64,000 bases of DNA from Streptomyces flavochromogenes (GTDB lineage: Bacteria; Actinomycetota; Actinomycetes; Streptomycetales; Streptomycetaceae), in contig NZ_JNZO01000002.1 in assembly GCF_000717595.1 (NCBI RefSeq), forward strand, positions 324,665 to 388,664, given 5' to 3'. Position numbers and translations under genes: made by a program. Below the pieces are notes generated by a model. The model was not told the origin of the DNA. It saw nothing but the letters and a program-made list of their open reading frames with translations, and searched no databases. Positions 51,399 to 60,892 of the stretch are shown one piece after another. Position 1 is the first letter of the stretch; every line of letters starts with the position of its first letter.

Positions 51399-52364
51399 TC
51401 AGACCACCTCTCCGAGGGGTCGCCCCCCGTACTCCACCGAATCGGCGGTCATGCGCATGAATGCCTCTTCCAACGAGTCCTCGACCTGGACCAGTTCGAG
51501 GACGGCGGCCCTCTCGTGAGCCGCGATCCGGCCGACGTCGGCGGCCTCCGCCGCGTACACCTCCAGTGCGCCGCCGTCGCCCGGCACCACCCGCAGCCCC
51601 TTGCGCACCAGGGCCTCGCGCAGCCGCTCCGGCTCGTCGGCCCGCACCCGCACCCGGGAGCGGCCGTGCTCCGCGGCGAACTCGGCCATGGACACGTCCG
51701 CCAGCAGCCGGCCCCGGCCGATCACGACCAGCCGGTCCGCCAGCAGCGCCGTCTCCGTCATCAGGTGGCTGGAGATGAGCACCGCCCGGCCCCGGGCCGC
51801 CAGACCCTTGAGGAAGTGCCGCAGCCAGCGGATGCCCTCCGGGTCCAGGCCGTTGACCGGCTCGTCGAGGATCAGCACCTCGGGGTCGCCGAGCAGAGCC
51901 GCGGCGATGCCCAGGCGCTGACGCATGCCCAGCGAGAACCCGCCGACCCGCCGACGGGCCGCGGACTCCAGGCCGACCTGCTCCAGCACCTCGTCGACCC
52001 GCGCCCGCGGCATGCGCCCGGCGTGGGCGATGCAGAGCAGATGGTCGCGCGCGGTCCGTCCCGGATGCGCCGCGCCGGCGTCCAGCAGCGCACCGACGTG
52101 GTGCAGCGGCTCGACCAGCCGGCCGTACGGCCGCCCCGCGACCAGTACCTCACCCGCCGTGGGCCGGTCCAGGCCCAGGATCATCCGCAGGGTGGTCGAC
52201 TTCCCCGCCCCGTTCGGGCCGAGGAAGCCGGTGACCGCACCGGCCCGCACCTGGAAGGTGAGGCCGTGCACCACCGTCCGGTCGCCGTAGGCCTTCACCA
52301 GACCCCGTACTTCGACGGCGGGTGCGTCGCCCGCACCGTGCGCCGTTCCGTTGTCCCTGTTCAT
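51399..52364 (-). CDS. ABC transporter ATP-binding protein (DrrA-like)
   Basis: 321 residues. Walker A (GPNGAGKST) is near 44-52, the signature FSLGMRQRLG near 140 and Walker B with VLILDEPVNGLDPEG near 160. The C-terminal extension (about 230-321) is typical of DrrA-type drug exporters. The ATG at 52364 has GAGGAC close upstream. It is divergent from the histidine kinase gene, a layout typical for two-component-controlled export of a toxic or signalling compound. Confidence 0.92.
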   Translation of the reverse strand: MNRDNGTAHGAGDAPAVEVRGLVKAYGDRTVVHGLTFQVRAGAVTGFLGPNGAGKSTTLRMILGLDRPTAGEVLVAGRPYGRLVEPLHHVGALLDAGAAHPGRTARDHLLCIAHAGRMPRARVDEVLEQVGLESAARRRVGGFSLGMRQRLGIAAALLGDPEVLILDEPVNGLDPEGIRWLRHFLKGLAARGRAVLISSHLMTETALLADRLVVIGRGRLLADVSMAEFAAEHGRSRVRVRADEPERLREALVRKGLRVVPGDGGALEVYAAEAADVGRIAAHERAAVLELVQVEDSLEEAFMRMTADSVEYGGRPLGEVV

Positions 52365-52448
52365 GTCCTCAAGCCAACCGTCCGGCGGCCCCGGACGGAT
52401 CCCCCGGCGGCGGGAGTCACCTCCCCCCGGGGAGGGAGCTGATCCACC

Positions 52449-53672
52449 ATGAGACGTCTGCCGTCGATGCTCCACGACGCCCTGCGCCAGGGCCGTACGT
52501 ACGCCCGCGGGCTCCATCTGCTGCTCGGCGGGACCGTGGGGCCGGCCTGCGTGCTGGTGTGGCCCGGCATCAGCGAGAACCTGGGCCGTACCCTCGTGGC
52601 CTGCGCCCTCGTGCCGGTGGTCCCCCTGCTGCTGCTCGGCCTGGTGCCGGGGACGCGGCGCGCGGAGGGCATCCAGGCGCGGCTGCTGCTCGTGCCGGAC
52701 GACGAGAACGACATCGGCCGCGCCCCGGCCCGGAGTCTCTCCGACCGCCGGCGCACCAGCGTCTGGCTGGTGCTGCGCTGTTGGTGGGGACTGCTCGTCG
52801 CCACCGTCGTCGCCCAACTCCTCTCCGTCACAGGAACGCTGGCGTCCGCACCCGCCGTCGAGGGCACCCGGACGGTCCTCGGCGTCACCGTCCCCGGCGG
52901 CCACCGGCACATCTGGTACCTGGGCCTGGTGCCGCCGCTGCTGCTCGCGGCGTTCGCGCTGGTCGTGGGGGCCGGACACGTGCAACTCGCCCTCGCGCGA
53001 AGGCTGCTGGGCCCCTCGACGGCCGAGCGGCTCGCGGAGGCGGAGCGTCTGGCGGACGAACTGCTGGCCCGCAACCGGCTCGCGGGCGAACTCCACGACT
53101 CCATCGGCCACGCCCTCACGGTCACCGTGCTCCAGGCGAGCGCGGCCCGCGAACTCATCCACACCGACAGGGACTTCGCGATCCGGGCGCTGACCGCCAT
53201 CGAGGACACCGGCCGCCGCGCCATGGACGACCTGGAGCGCACCCTCGGCTATCTGAAGGAGGACGAGCTGGCCGCCCGCACCGTCCGGCCCACCCTCGCG
53301 GACGTCGGGCAGCTCCTGGAGGCCAGCCGCGCGGCGGGCGTCACGGTGCGCTCGCGCACGGCCGCCGACGTCGACGCCGTGCCCGGTGTGGTCTCCCGCG
53401 AGGCGTACCGCATCCTCCAGGAGGCGCTCACCAACGCCATGAAGCACGCGCCCGGTTCACCGGTGGACGTCGACCTGGACGTCACCGGCGAACAGGTCCG
53501 GCTCACCGTCGCGAACCGGCTGGTGGAGGAGGCCCCGCGGGCTCCCGGCACCGGGAAGGGGCTGCGCAGTCTGCGGGAGCGCGCCGCGCTCCTGGGCGGC
53601 CGGGCCACCGCCGGAGCCGCATCGGGGCGCTGGACCGTCAGCGCCCGTCTCCCCCTACGCTTGGGATCGTGA
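52449..53672 (+). CDS. NarL-type sensor histidine kinase
   Basis: 407 residues. Four or so predicted membrane helices occupy residues 20-190. The phosphoacceptor region is LAGELHDSIGHALTVTVLQAS (HisKA_3, His near 217), and the ATP site includes YRILQEALTNAMKHAPGSP. The sensor part has no recognised ligand domain. The stop overlaps the response regulator's GTG (GTGA). The divergent ABC exporter is the likely regulated target. Confidence 0.92.
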   Translation: MRRLPSMLHDALRQGRTYARGLHLLLGGTVGPACVLVWPGISENLGRTLVACALVPVVPLLLLGLVPGTRRAEGIQARLLLVPDDENDIGRAPARSLSDRRRTSVWLVLRCWWGLLVATVVAQLLSVTGTLASAPAVEGTRTVLGVTVPGGHRHIWYLGLVPPLLLAAFALVVGAGHVQLALARRLLGPSTAERLAEAERLADELLARNRLAGELHDSIGHALTVTVLQASAARELIHTDRDFAIRALTAIEDTGRRAMDDLERTLGYLKEDELAARTVRPTLADVGQLLEASRAAGVTVRSRTAADVDAVPGVVSREAYRILQEALTNAMKHAPGSPVDVDLDVTGEQVRLTVANRLVEEAPRAPGTGKGLRSLRERAALLGGRATAGAASGRWTVSARLPLRLGS

Positions 53673-54325
53673 TCATGGACATCTCCGTACTCCTCGTCGA
53701 CGACGAGGAGCTCGTCCGGGCCGGCATGTCGGCCATCCTCGGCAACGCCCCCGGCATCACCGTGGCCGGCGAGGCCTCCGACGGCTGCGAGGTGGTGCCG
53801 CTCGTCCGGAGGCTGCGCCCGGACGTCGTCGTCATGGACGTACGGATGCCCACCGTCGACGGCATCACCGCGACCCGCGATCTCATGGCCGCCGTCGCCG
53901 ACCCGCCGAGAGTCCTGGTGATCACCACGTTCGAGCGGGACGACTACGTCTACGAGGCGCTCAGGGAAGGGGCGTCGGGGTTCCTGCTCAAGCGATCCCG
54001 GCCCGCCGAGATCGTCCAGGCCGTCCGTACGGTGGCGACCGGGGACTCGGTGCTCTTCCCCGCCGCGATCCGCTCGCTGGTGCAGGGGCGTCAGGCCCGC
54101 GAGCGGGGCGACGCACTGGCCCGGGCCCAGCTCACGGAGCGGGAGGCCGACGTGCTGCGGCTGATGGCGCAGGGAATGTCCAACGCGGAGATCGCCGAGC
54201 GGTTGTTCCTGGGGGTGCAGACGGTCAAGACCCATGTCAGCGGCACCCTGGCGAAGCTGGGGGCGCGCGACCGGACGCAGGCGGTGGTCCTGGCGTACGA
54301 GTCGGGGTTCGTCGGCGTGGGATGA
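53669..54325 (+). CDS. LuxR/NarL-family response regulator
   Basis: 218 residues from GTG 53669, which overlaps the kinase stop; ATG 53675 is an alternative. The receiver domain has LLVDDEELVRAGM and the phosphorylated Asp in VVVMDVRMPTVDG. The LuxR-type HTH is LTEREADVLRLMAQGMSNAEIAERLFLGVQTVKTHV near residues 154-190. It should receive phosphate from the kinase and control the adjacent exporter. Confidence 0.93.
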   Translation: MIMDISVLLVDDEELVRAGMSAILGNAPGITVAGEASDGCEVVPLVRRLRPDVVVMDVRMPTVDGITATRDLMAAVADPPRVLVITTFERDDYVYEALREGASGFLLKRSRPAEIVQAVRTVATGDSVLFPAAIRSLVQGRQARERGDALARAQLTEREADVLRLMAQGMSNAEIAERLFLGVQTVKTHVSGTLAKLGARDRTQAVVLAYESGFVGVG

Positions 54326-54377
54326 GAGGGCCCCGGTCCGCCGGAGGCCGACGGCGTCCGTCGGTCCACGAGGTCCG

Positions 54378-55421
54378 TCAGCCGACGAGGTCCTTCAGGC
54401 GGGAGACCACCGTCGCCTCGGACTCGCCCTCCTGCGGCACCGGCACGACCTGGAGATGGGTGACCCCGGCCTCTCGGTAGGCGTCCAGACGATCCCTCAC
54501 ATAGCTCTCCGTGCCGCAGATCGTGGTGGCCTCCAGCAGCGCCGCGGGCACGGCGGCCGCGGCCCCGGCCTTGTCGCCCGCCCGGAACAGCCGCTGGATC
54601 GTCTCCGCCTCACGGGCATAGCCGTACCGGCTGACCAGGTCGTAGTAGTAGTTGTGGCCGGGCGCGCCCATGCCCCCGACGAACAGGGCGAGCTGGCCGC
54701 GCGCCAGCTCCCGGGCCCGCTCGGCGTCCGGGCCGATCGCGAGCAGACCGCCCGCCGAGATCTGGAGCGGGCCCAGCTCGGGCCCGCGGGCCGCGGCGCC
54801 CTCCTTGAGCGCCGTCCCCCACACCCGGTCGCACCACTCGGGGACGAAGAACAGCGGCAGCCAGCCGTCGGCGGTCTCCGCGACCATCCGGACGTTCCTC
54901 GGGCCCAGCGCGGCCACCCAGACCGGGACGGACGGGCGGACCGGCGGCGTCAGCAGCCGCATCGGCCTGCCGAGGCCGGTGCCCTGCCCTTCGGGGAGCG
55001 GCAGCGTGATCGTGGACCCCTGATGGCGCACCGGCTCGTCCCGCCGCCAGAAGGCGCGCATGACCTCGATGGTCTCCCGGGTCCGGGCCACCGGCGCGGC
55101 GTACGGCACCCCGTGCAGACCTTCGACGACCTGCGGGCCCGAGGAACCGAGGCCGAGGTGGCAGCGTCCGCCGGACAGGGCGTCGACGCCGGCGGCGGTC
55201 ATCGCCAGCAGGGCCGGCGTCCGGCTGAACACCGAGAGGATGCCGGAACCGATCTCGATCCGCTCGGTGCGGGCGGCGAGGAAGCCCATGAAGCTGGGCG
55301 CGTCGTAGCCGTACGCCTCCGGCACCCAGACCAGGTCCAGGCCCGCCCGCTCCAGTTCGGCGACCTGGCCGGCCGCGGCGACGATGTCGGTGTCGTACTT
55401 CAGCTGCATGGAGATCTTCAT
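54378..55421 (-). CDS. LLM-class F420-dependent oxidoreductase
   Basis: 347 residues. The luciferase-like monooxygenase fold of the F420 branch is shown by the opening KISMQLKYDTDIVAAAGQVAELERAGLD, then RIEIGSGILSVFSRTPALLAMTAAGVDALSGGRCHLGLGSSG. The protein ends with the usual TICGTESYVRDRLDAYREAGVTHLQV. The substrate is unknown. The ATG at 55421 with GGAG upstream was chosen over a GTG at 55493. It lies 64 bases after the acyl-CoA ligase gene on the same strand and may share its transcript. Confidence 0.9.
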   Translation of the reverse strand: MKISMQLKYDTDIVAAAGQVAELERAGLDLVWVPEAYGYDAPSFMGFLAARTERIEIGSGILSVFSRTPALLAMTAAGVDALSGGRCHLGLGSSGPQVVEGLHGVPYAAPVARTRETIEVMRAFWRRDEPVRHQGSTITLPLPEGQGTGLGRPMRLLTPPVRPSVPVWVAALGPRNVRMVAETADGWLPLFFVPEWCDRVWGTALKEGAAARGPELGPLQISAGGLLAIGPDAERARELARGQLALFVGGMGAPGHNYYYDLVSRYGYAREAETIQRLFRAGDKAGAAAAVPAALLEATTICGTESYVRDRLDAYREAGVTHLQVVPVPQEGESEATVVSRLKDLVG

Positions 55422-55485
55422 GGCGGGGCTCCGGGGTGCGTCGACGGGGTGACGGGAGGTCAGGGTCGGGATCGGGCGGCGCGCG

Positions 55486-57174
55486 TCAGGCACGCGGTGC
55501 GTCGAGGCGGGGGAGGGCGCCCTCGGCGATCAGCTCCCGGACCCGGAACTTCTGGATCTTCCCTGAGGCGGTCAGCGGCAGCCCGTCCGCGAGGTACCAG
55601 CGGGCCGGGATCTTGTGGGGGGACAGCTGCTCGCGGCAGCGGGCGACGCACTCGTCGACGTCCGGGCCCTCCGGGCGGTCGGCGGCGGGCAGCAGCACCG
55701 CGGCGACGATCTCGCCCCACCGGTCGTCCGGCACCCCCACCACCAGGGCGTCGCGGACGCCCGGCAGCGTGCTGAGGAAGGACTCGACGGGGCCGGGCGC
55801 GATGTTCTCGCCGCCCCGGATGATCAGGTCGCTCAGCCGGCCCTCGATCCGGACCGCGCCGGTCGCGTCCATCGAACCGAGGTCCCCGGTGTGCAGCCAG
55901 CCGTCCGCGTCCACCTTCCGTGCGGTGGCCTCCGCGTCGCCGTAGTACGCGAGGAGCTGCTGGTAGCCGCGGGCGCAGATCTCGCCGGGGACGCCGAGCG
56001 GCTGCACCCGGCCCGTGTCCGGGTCCACGATCTTGCACGCGACGTGCGGCAGCGGGCGGCCGACGGTGCTGGTCTTGTCCTCGGCGGTGTCGTCCGGCCG
56101 GGTCAGGGTGACCACGGAGGCCAGCTCGGTCTGCCCGTACAGGTTGAACACCGTGGTCGAGAACAGTTCCTCGGTCTCGGTGATGAGCTGCGGGCGGACC
56201 GGCGCCGCGCCGGTGAGGACGGAGGAGAGCCGGGCCGGCGCGCCGTCGGCGGAGCGGGCCACGTCGTTCAGGGCGGTCAGCACCGTCGGCACGCTGGTGA
56301 GCACCGCGTCGGGGGATCGGCGCAGCACCTCGAAGAGGACCTTGGGGTCGAAGCGCTCCAGGAGGGTGAAGACGCCGCCGCTCCACAGCGGCCCCAGGCA
56401 GGAGATGACACAGCCGGCGGTGTGGAACATCGGCAGCGGGGAGACCACGGTCGCGCCCTCGTGGACGCCGAGCCCCTCGAAGGTCAGCCGGGCCACGTTG
56501 ACCACGGACCGGTGCGAGAGCAGCACCGCCTTCGGGTCGCCGGTGGTGCCGGAGGTGAACTGTATCTGCGCCGGGACGGCGGCGATCTCCTCCTGCGAGG
56601 GCAGCGGCGCGGCACCCCGCAGCGACTCCCACGCGGCCAGCGGTACGACGTGCCGCAGACCCGGCAGGTCCGGCGTCACCGCCCGTACCGTCCCGGCCAT
56701 GTCGTAACCCCGGACGGCGTCGGCGTGGATCAGCATCTCGGCCTCGGAGGTGCGCAGGGCATGGGTCAGCTCGCCGGCCCGCAGCGCCGGGTTGAGCGTC
56801 ACCAGCGTCACCCCGGCCAGCGCCGCCGCGTACGCGACGATCGGCCACTCCGGGACGTTCGGCGCCCACAGGGCGACCCGCGCGCCGAGCGCGACGCGCT
56901 CCCGCAGTCCACCGGCCACGCTCTCGGCCTCGGCGAGCAGTTCGGCGTACGTCCAGCGGCGCGGGGCGCCGCCGTCGTCCGGGACCGACTCCAGGGCCGG
57001 GGCGTCCGGCCGGCCCGCGGCGACCTCGCGCAACAGGGAGCCGACGGTGTGGTCCGAGAGCGGCGCCCCGGTGTCCGCGGGGCGGAGCGACTCGGTGAGA
57101 AGGGTGTCGATGTGCGGAACGTCGGCGTGCGGGGTGTCGGTGCGCGGTGCGGCCGGTGCGGTGCTGACCTGCAT
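55486..57174 (-). CDS. Fatty-acid/carboxylate-CoA ligase (acyl-adenylate forming)
   Basis: 562 residues. The adenylate-forming motif is IQFTSGTTGDPKAVLLSH. The A5-type NLYGQTELA, the hinge with WLHTGDLGSMDATGAVRIEGRLSDLIIRGGENI, and the catalytic Lys in LTASGKIQKFRVREL are all present. It should activate a carboxylic acid as its CoA thioester. The ATG at 57174 follows GGAGAG. It is divergent from a CoA-transferase and an acyl-CoA dehydrogenase, which together look like an acyl-CoA building-block module. Confidence 0.92.
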   Translation of the reverse strand: MQVSTAPAAPRTDTPHADVPHIDTLLTESLRPADTGAPLSDHTVGSLLREVAAGRPDAPALESVPDDGGAPRRWTYAELLAEAESVAGGLRERVALGARVALWAPNVPEWPIVAYAAALAGVTLVTLNPALRAGELTHALRTSEAEMLIHADAVRGYDMAGTVRAVTPDLPGLRHVVPLAAWESLRGAAPLPSQEEIAAVPAQIQFTSGTTGDPKAVLLSHRSVVNVARLTFEGLGVHEGATVVSPLPMFHTAGCVISCLGPLWSGGVFTLLERFDPKVLFEVLRRSPDAVLTSVPTVLTALNDVARSADGAPARLSSVLTGAAPVRPQLITETEELFSTTVFNLYGQTELASVVTLTRPDDTAEDKTSTVGRPLPHVACKIVDPDTGRVQPLGVPGEICARGYQQLLAYYGDAEATARKVDADGWLHTGDLGSMDATGAVRIEGRLSDLIIRGGENIAPGPVESFLSTLPGVRDALVVGVPDDRWGEIVAAVLLPAADRPEGPDVDECVARCREQLSPHKIPARWYLADGLPLTASGKIQKFRVRELIAEGALPRLDAPRA

Positions 57175-57411
57175 GGAGACTCTCCTCGGCGGTGGGCTGC
57201 CGGTCCGTCCGGCGCTGGTCCCATCCCACCGCGCGGGCCCCCGGCGCCGGATCCCCCGGCGGCTGGAAGCCGTTCCCTCGCGGGAGGGAACCGGACGAGG
57301 GAGGCAGGAGCCGTGCAGATCCCGTCCAGGGCCGGACGTCCGGCCGCCGGTAACGTGCGCCCGCTTGTGCCCGCCCTCGACCGGAGGCCGCGGGAGCGAA
57401 AGGAGTCGCAG

Positions 57412-58551
57412 GTGGAAGCGATGGCGGGCTGGCCGGCCCTGGACGGCATACGGGTCCTCGATCTCTCGCGGCTGCTGCCCGGTGGATTCGCCACGGTGCT
57501 GATGGCCGACCTCGGCGCCGACGTGGTCAAGGTGGAGAGCCCGGACGGCGGCGACTACGGCAGGCTGGTCGAACCGGAGACGTTCGCGGCGCTCAACCGC
57601 AACAAGCGCTCGCTCGTCCTGGACCTGCGCGACCCGGCCGGGCGGGACACCCTGCTGCGTCTGGTGGAGCGCAGCGACGCCGTGGTGGAGAGCCACCGGC
57701 CCGGCGTCCTCGACGCGATGGGCCTCGGGTACGCGCGGCTGCGCGAGGCCAACCCACGGGTGGTGCTGTGCTCGATCACCGGCTTCGGACAGCACGGCCC
57801 CTACGCCTCCCGGCCCGGTCACGACCTCAACTTCCTCGCCCTGTCGGGCTTCTTCGCCGTGCCGCACCGCCCCGGCGAGCGCGTCGACCGGGTGGGCCTG
57901 AGGATCGCCGACCTCGCCGGAGCGATGTACGCCGCGCTGTCCACCGCGGTCGCGGTCGCCTCCGCCCGCGTCACCGGCCACGGCCAGCACCTCGACGTGT
58001 CGCTGCACGAGGCGGCCGCCGCCTGGGCCGGACCGCTCGCGCTGCCTCTGCGCACGCTGCCCGACCCCGCCGACAGCCCCCTGGTCACCGGCGACAACGA
58101 CGTCTTCACCGCCGCCGACGGCGGCCGGATCGCGCTCGCGACCTTCGAGGACAAGTTCTGGCTGACCTTCCGCACCGCCTTCGCCGGGGAGTTCCCCGAG
58201 CTGGACGACGACACCTACGACCGCCGCGCGGCGCGCACCCGGGCCCGTGGGCGGGTCCGGGAGCTGCTCACCGGCGTCTTCGCCCGCCGCGACCTGGCCT
58301 GGTGGTGCGCCGCGCTCGGCGGACTGGATCTGCCCTGGGCGCCGGTGTACGAGACCGCCGACGCGTTCCTGTCCGACGCGCACGTCGAGGCCCGCGACCT
58401 GGTGGGGACCCTGCCGGGGTCGCCGACCGAGGAGCCGCGCCGGCAGGTCCGCTTTCCCGTCCTGTTCGGTGCCGGACTCGACTCGCTGCGCGGCGCCGCC
58501 CCCGGGCACGGCGAGCACACCGCCGAGATCCTCGCGGAGCTGGACCGATGA
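57412..58551 (+). CDS. CaiB/BaiF family CoA-transferase
   Basis: 379 residues from a GTG with AAAGGAG six bases upstream. The class III CoA-transferase pattern is visible: VLDLSRLLPGGFATVLMADLGADVVKVESP, NRNKRSLVLDLRDP, and the catalytic Asp in LRIADLAGAMYAAL near residue 168. It also resembles alpha-methylacyl-CoA racemase, which shares this fold, so either CoA transfer or epimerisation is possible. The stop overlaps the next gene (ATGA). Confidence 0.88.
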   Translation: MEAMAGWPALDGIRVLDLSRLLPGGFATVLMADLGADVVKVESPDGGDYGRLVEPETFAALNRNKRSLVLDLRDPAGRDTLLRLVERSDAVVESHRPGVLDAMGLGYARLREANPRVVLCSITGFGQHGPYASRPGHDLNFLALSGFFAVPHRPGERVDRVGLRIADLAGAMYAALSTAVAVASARVTGHGQHLDVSLHEAAAAWAGPLALPLRTLPDPADSPLVTGDNDVFTAADGGRIALATFEDKFWLTFRTAFAGEFPELDDDTYDRRAARTRARGRVRELLTGVFARRDLAWWCAALGGLDLPWAPVYETADAFLSDAHVEARDLVGTLPGSPTEEPRRQVRFPVLFGAGLDSLRGAAPGHGEHTAEILAELDR

Positions 58552-59702
58552 GCGGGCGCGGCGCGTTCGCGGAGAGCGCCGAGCACCGGGCGCTGCGGGA
58601 GGCCGTCGCCGCGTTCGCGCGCGGCCGGGGCGACACCGGTCCCGACCCGCGCTCCCCGAAGGAGCTCTGGGCGGAGGCGGGACGGCTCGGCTACCTCGGG
58701 GTCAACCTGCCGGAGGAGTACGGCGGCGGGGGCTGCGGCATCACCGAACTGTCGCTCGTCATGGAGGAACTCGGCGCGGCCGGTAACCCGTTGCTCATGC
58801 TGGTGGTGTCGCCCGCCATCTGCGGCACGGTCATCAGCCGCTTCGGCACCCCGGAACAGAAGCGCCGGCTGCTTCCCGGGCTGGCCGACGGCTCCTCCCG
58901 GATGGCCTTCGGCATCACGGAGCCGGACGCCGGATCCAACTCCCACCGGCTGACCACCACCGCCCGCCGGGACGGCGCGGACTGGCTGCTCACCGGCCGG
59001 AAGGTCTTCGTCTCCGGGGTCGACGAGGCCGACGCCACCCTGGTCGTGGGCCGGACGGCGGACGCACGCACCGGCCGCCTCAAGCCCTGCCTCTTCGTCG
59101 TCCCGCGCGACACCCCCGGCTTCGCCCACCGCGAGATCCCGATGGAACTCAGCGCGCCCGAGCGGCAGTTCGAACTCGTCCTGGACGACGTACGGCTGCC
59201 GGCGGACGCGCTGGTCGGCGAGGAGGACGCGGGGCTCCAGCAGCTGTTCGCCGGGCTCAACCCCGAGCGCATCATGATCGCCGCGTTCGCCGCAGGCCTG
59301 GGCCGGTACGCCCTGGACAAGGCCGTGGACTACGCCCGCACCCGGCAGGTGTGGTCGTCCCCGATCGGTGCCCACCAGGCCGTCGCCCACCCGCTCGCCC
59401 GGATCCACGTCGAGCTGGAACTCGCCCGGCTGATGACCCGCAAGGCCGCCGAACTCTACGACGCGGGCGACGACATGGCCGCGGGCGAGGCCGCCAACAT
59501 GGCCAAGTACGCCGCCGCCGAGGCCTGCGCCCACGCCGTCGACCAGGCGATCCACACCCTGGGCGGCAACGGCCTGACGACCGAGTACGGGCTCGCCTCG
59601 CTTCTGACGCTCTCCCGGGTGGCGCGGATCGCCCCGGTGAGCCGGGAGATGATCCTCAACTTCGTCTCGCACTACACCCTGGGGCTGCCGAAGTCCTACT
59701 GA
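58548..59702 (+). CDS. Acyl-CoA dehydrogenase
   Basis: 384 residues, the usual size. It should introduce an alpha-beta double bond in an acyl-CoA, using FAD. Typical segments are FGITEPDAGSNSHRLTTTARR (FAD/substrate site), WLLTGRKVFVSGVDEAD, and IHTLGGNGLTTEYGLASLLTLSRVARI near the end. It is translationally coupled to the CoA-transferase and ends just before a very strong terminator. Confidence 0.92.
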   Translation: MSGRGAFAESAEHRALREAVAAFARGRGDTGPDPRSPKELWAEAGRLGYLGVNLPEEYGGGGCGITELSLVMEELGAAGNPLLMLVVSPAICGTVISRFGTPEQKRRLLPGLADGSSRMAFGITEPDAGSNSHRLTTTARRDGADWLLTGRKVFVSGVDEADATLVVGRTADARTGRLKPCLFVVPRDTPGFAHREIPMELSAPERQFELVLDDVRLPADALVGEEDAGLQQLFAGLNPERIMIAAFAAGLGRYALDKAVDYARTRQVWSSPIGAHQAVAHPLARIHVELELARLMTRKAAELYDAGDDMAAGEAANMAKYAAAEACAHAVDQAIHTLGGNGLTTEYGLASLLTLSRVARIAPVSREMILNFVSHYTLGLPKSY

Positions 59703-59718
59703 CCCCGTCCCCGGGGAC

Positions 59719-59756
59719 GACCGTGGCCCCGCCGGGAAACCGGCGGGGCCACGGTC
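59719..59756. terminator. Strong bidirectional terminator with GAAA tetraloop
   Basis: A perfect 17-bp stem (59719-59735 and 59740-59756) is closed by the stable GNRA-type loop GAAA. It lies between the convergent acyl-CoA dehydrogenase and SbnB-like genes and separates the two operons. Confidence 0.9.
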
Positions 59757-59860
59757 ATGAGGGGCCGGACGCGGCGGGGGAACCGCGAGCGGCGGGGCCG
59801 TACGGCGGGGACTGTAATCGGCGGGGGCCGTACGACGGGAGACGCCGTACAGCCCCCGGA

Positions 59861-60892
59861 TCAGTGGGCCAGGGAGAGGCCGACGCCCTGCTCGACGGCC
59901 CGCGCGTACACGGCGGCGGCCAGCGCGATGTCCTGGACGCCCATGCCGAACGGGTTGATCACCACCCGGTCGTCCTCGGCGACCGTCCGCGCGTAGTCGC
60001 CGGCGAACAGCTCCGGCAGGGAGGCGTCCACCGACCGGCCGCCCGCGGGGGCGTCGGTCCCCGGGCCGGCGACGCGGCCTGCCCGGGCCAGCCTGCCCAG
60101 CAGCCGGTGGTCGTCGTCGACGACCAGCTCCCAGTCGTCGACGAACAGGTGGTCGCAGCCGAGCAGCAGGCTCTCGGCCGCGTCGTCGAGGGACACGTTG
60201 ACGAAGGTCCCGCCCGTCGGCACCCAGTCCAGCTCTACGTAGGGCTGGGTGGTCGTCGTCACCGCGACCGTCACCTGGGCCCGCTCGACGGCGGCGCGGG
60301 CGTCCGCGGTCACCGTGACGGCCACCGCCGGGTCCGCCGCGCGCCAGCGGGCGGCCAGCTCCTCGGCCCGGTCCGCGTCCTGGTCGTGCACGAACAGTTC
60401 CTCGACGCCGGGGCAGGCGCTCGCCAGCAGCTCCCGGTGGACCTCGGCCTGCCGGCCGCAGCCGAGGAAGGCCACCCGCCGGACGGCCGCAAGGTCGCGT
60501 ACGGCGCGCAGAGCGGCGATCGAGACGCCGGCCGTGCGCAGGGCGCTGATCCGGCCGCCCTCCATGATGCAGACCGGCCGCGCGGTCTCCGGGTCGTCGA
60601 GCACGACCAGCCCGGCGGCGCGCGGCCGGCCGAGGAGCCGGTTCCCCAGCGAGGCGTTGATGATCTTGCAGCCGTAGGCGCCGTCCGCCCAGCCGGGCAG
60701 GATGAGGCTGCGCGCCGACGCCCCGGACGGGGTGGTCCAGCGCAGCGCGGCCTCGGGGGTGAGCCCCGCCTCCTTGCGCCGGTAGGCGAGCAGCGTGTCG
60801 TGCGCCAGGTCGGCGACGGGCAGCCCGTCACAGAGCCGGGCCACGTCGGCGCTGTCCAGATAGGTGAGCGTCGTGTCGTCGTGGGAGGTCAT
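59861..60892 (-). CDS. SbnB-like dehydrogenase (ornithine cyclodeaminase family)
   Basis: 343 residues. The ornithine cyclodeaminase/mu-crystallin fold is shown by GCKIINASLGNRLLG, MEGGRISALRTAGVSIAAL and the NAD site VRRVAFLGCGRQAEVH. In siderophore and antibiotic pathways, SbnB oxidises N-(2-amino-2-carboxyethyl)-glutamate to release L-2,3-diaminopropionate and 2-oxoglutarate. The adjacent SbnA-like gene, overlapping as ATGA, strongly supports that role here. GGAAGGGAA lies upstream of the start. Confidence 0.86.
   Translation of the reverse strand: MTSHDDTTLTYLDSADVARLCDGLPVADLAHDTLLAYRRKEAGLTPEAALRWTTPSGASARSLILPGWADGAYGCKIINASLGNRLLGRPRAAGLVVLDDPETARPVCIMEGGRISALRTAGVSIAALRAVRDLAAVRRVAFLGCGRQAEVHRELLASACPGVEELFVHDQDADRAEELAARWRAADPAVAVTVTADARAAVERAQVTVAVTTTTQPYVELDWVPTGGTFVNVSLDDAAESLLLGCDHLFVDDWELVVDDDHRLLGRLARAGRVAGPGTDAPAGGRSVDASLPELFAGDYARTVAEDDRVVINPFGMGVQDIALAAAVYARAVEQGVGLSLAH

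Noticed and set aside
55486..58518. Acyl-CoA ligase frame extended far upstream to 1010 residues
   Set aside because: The upstream part is antisense to the CoA-transferase gene and has no family match. The ATG at 57174 begins the ligase domain and has an SD.
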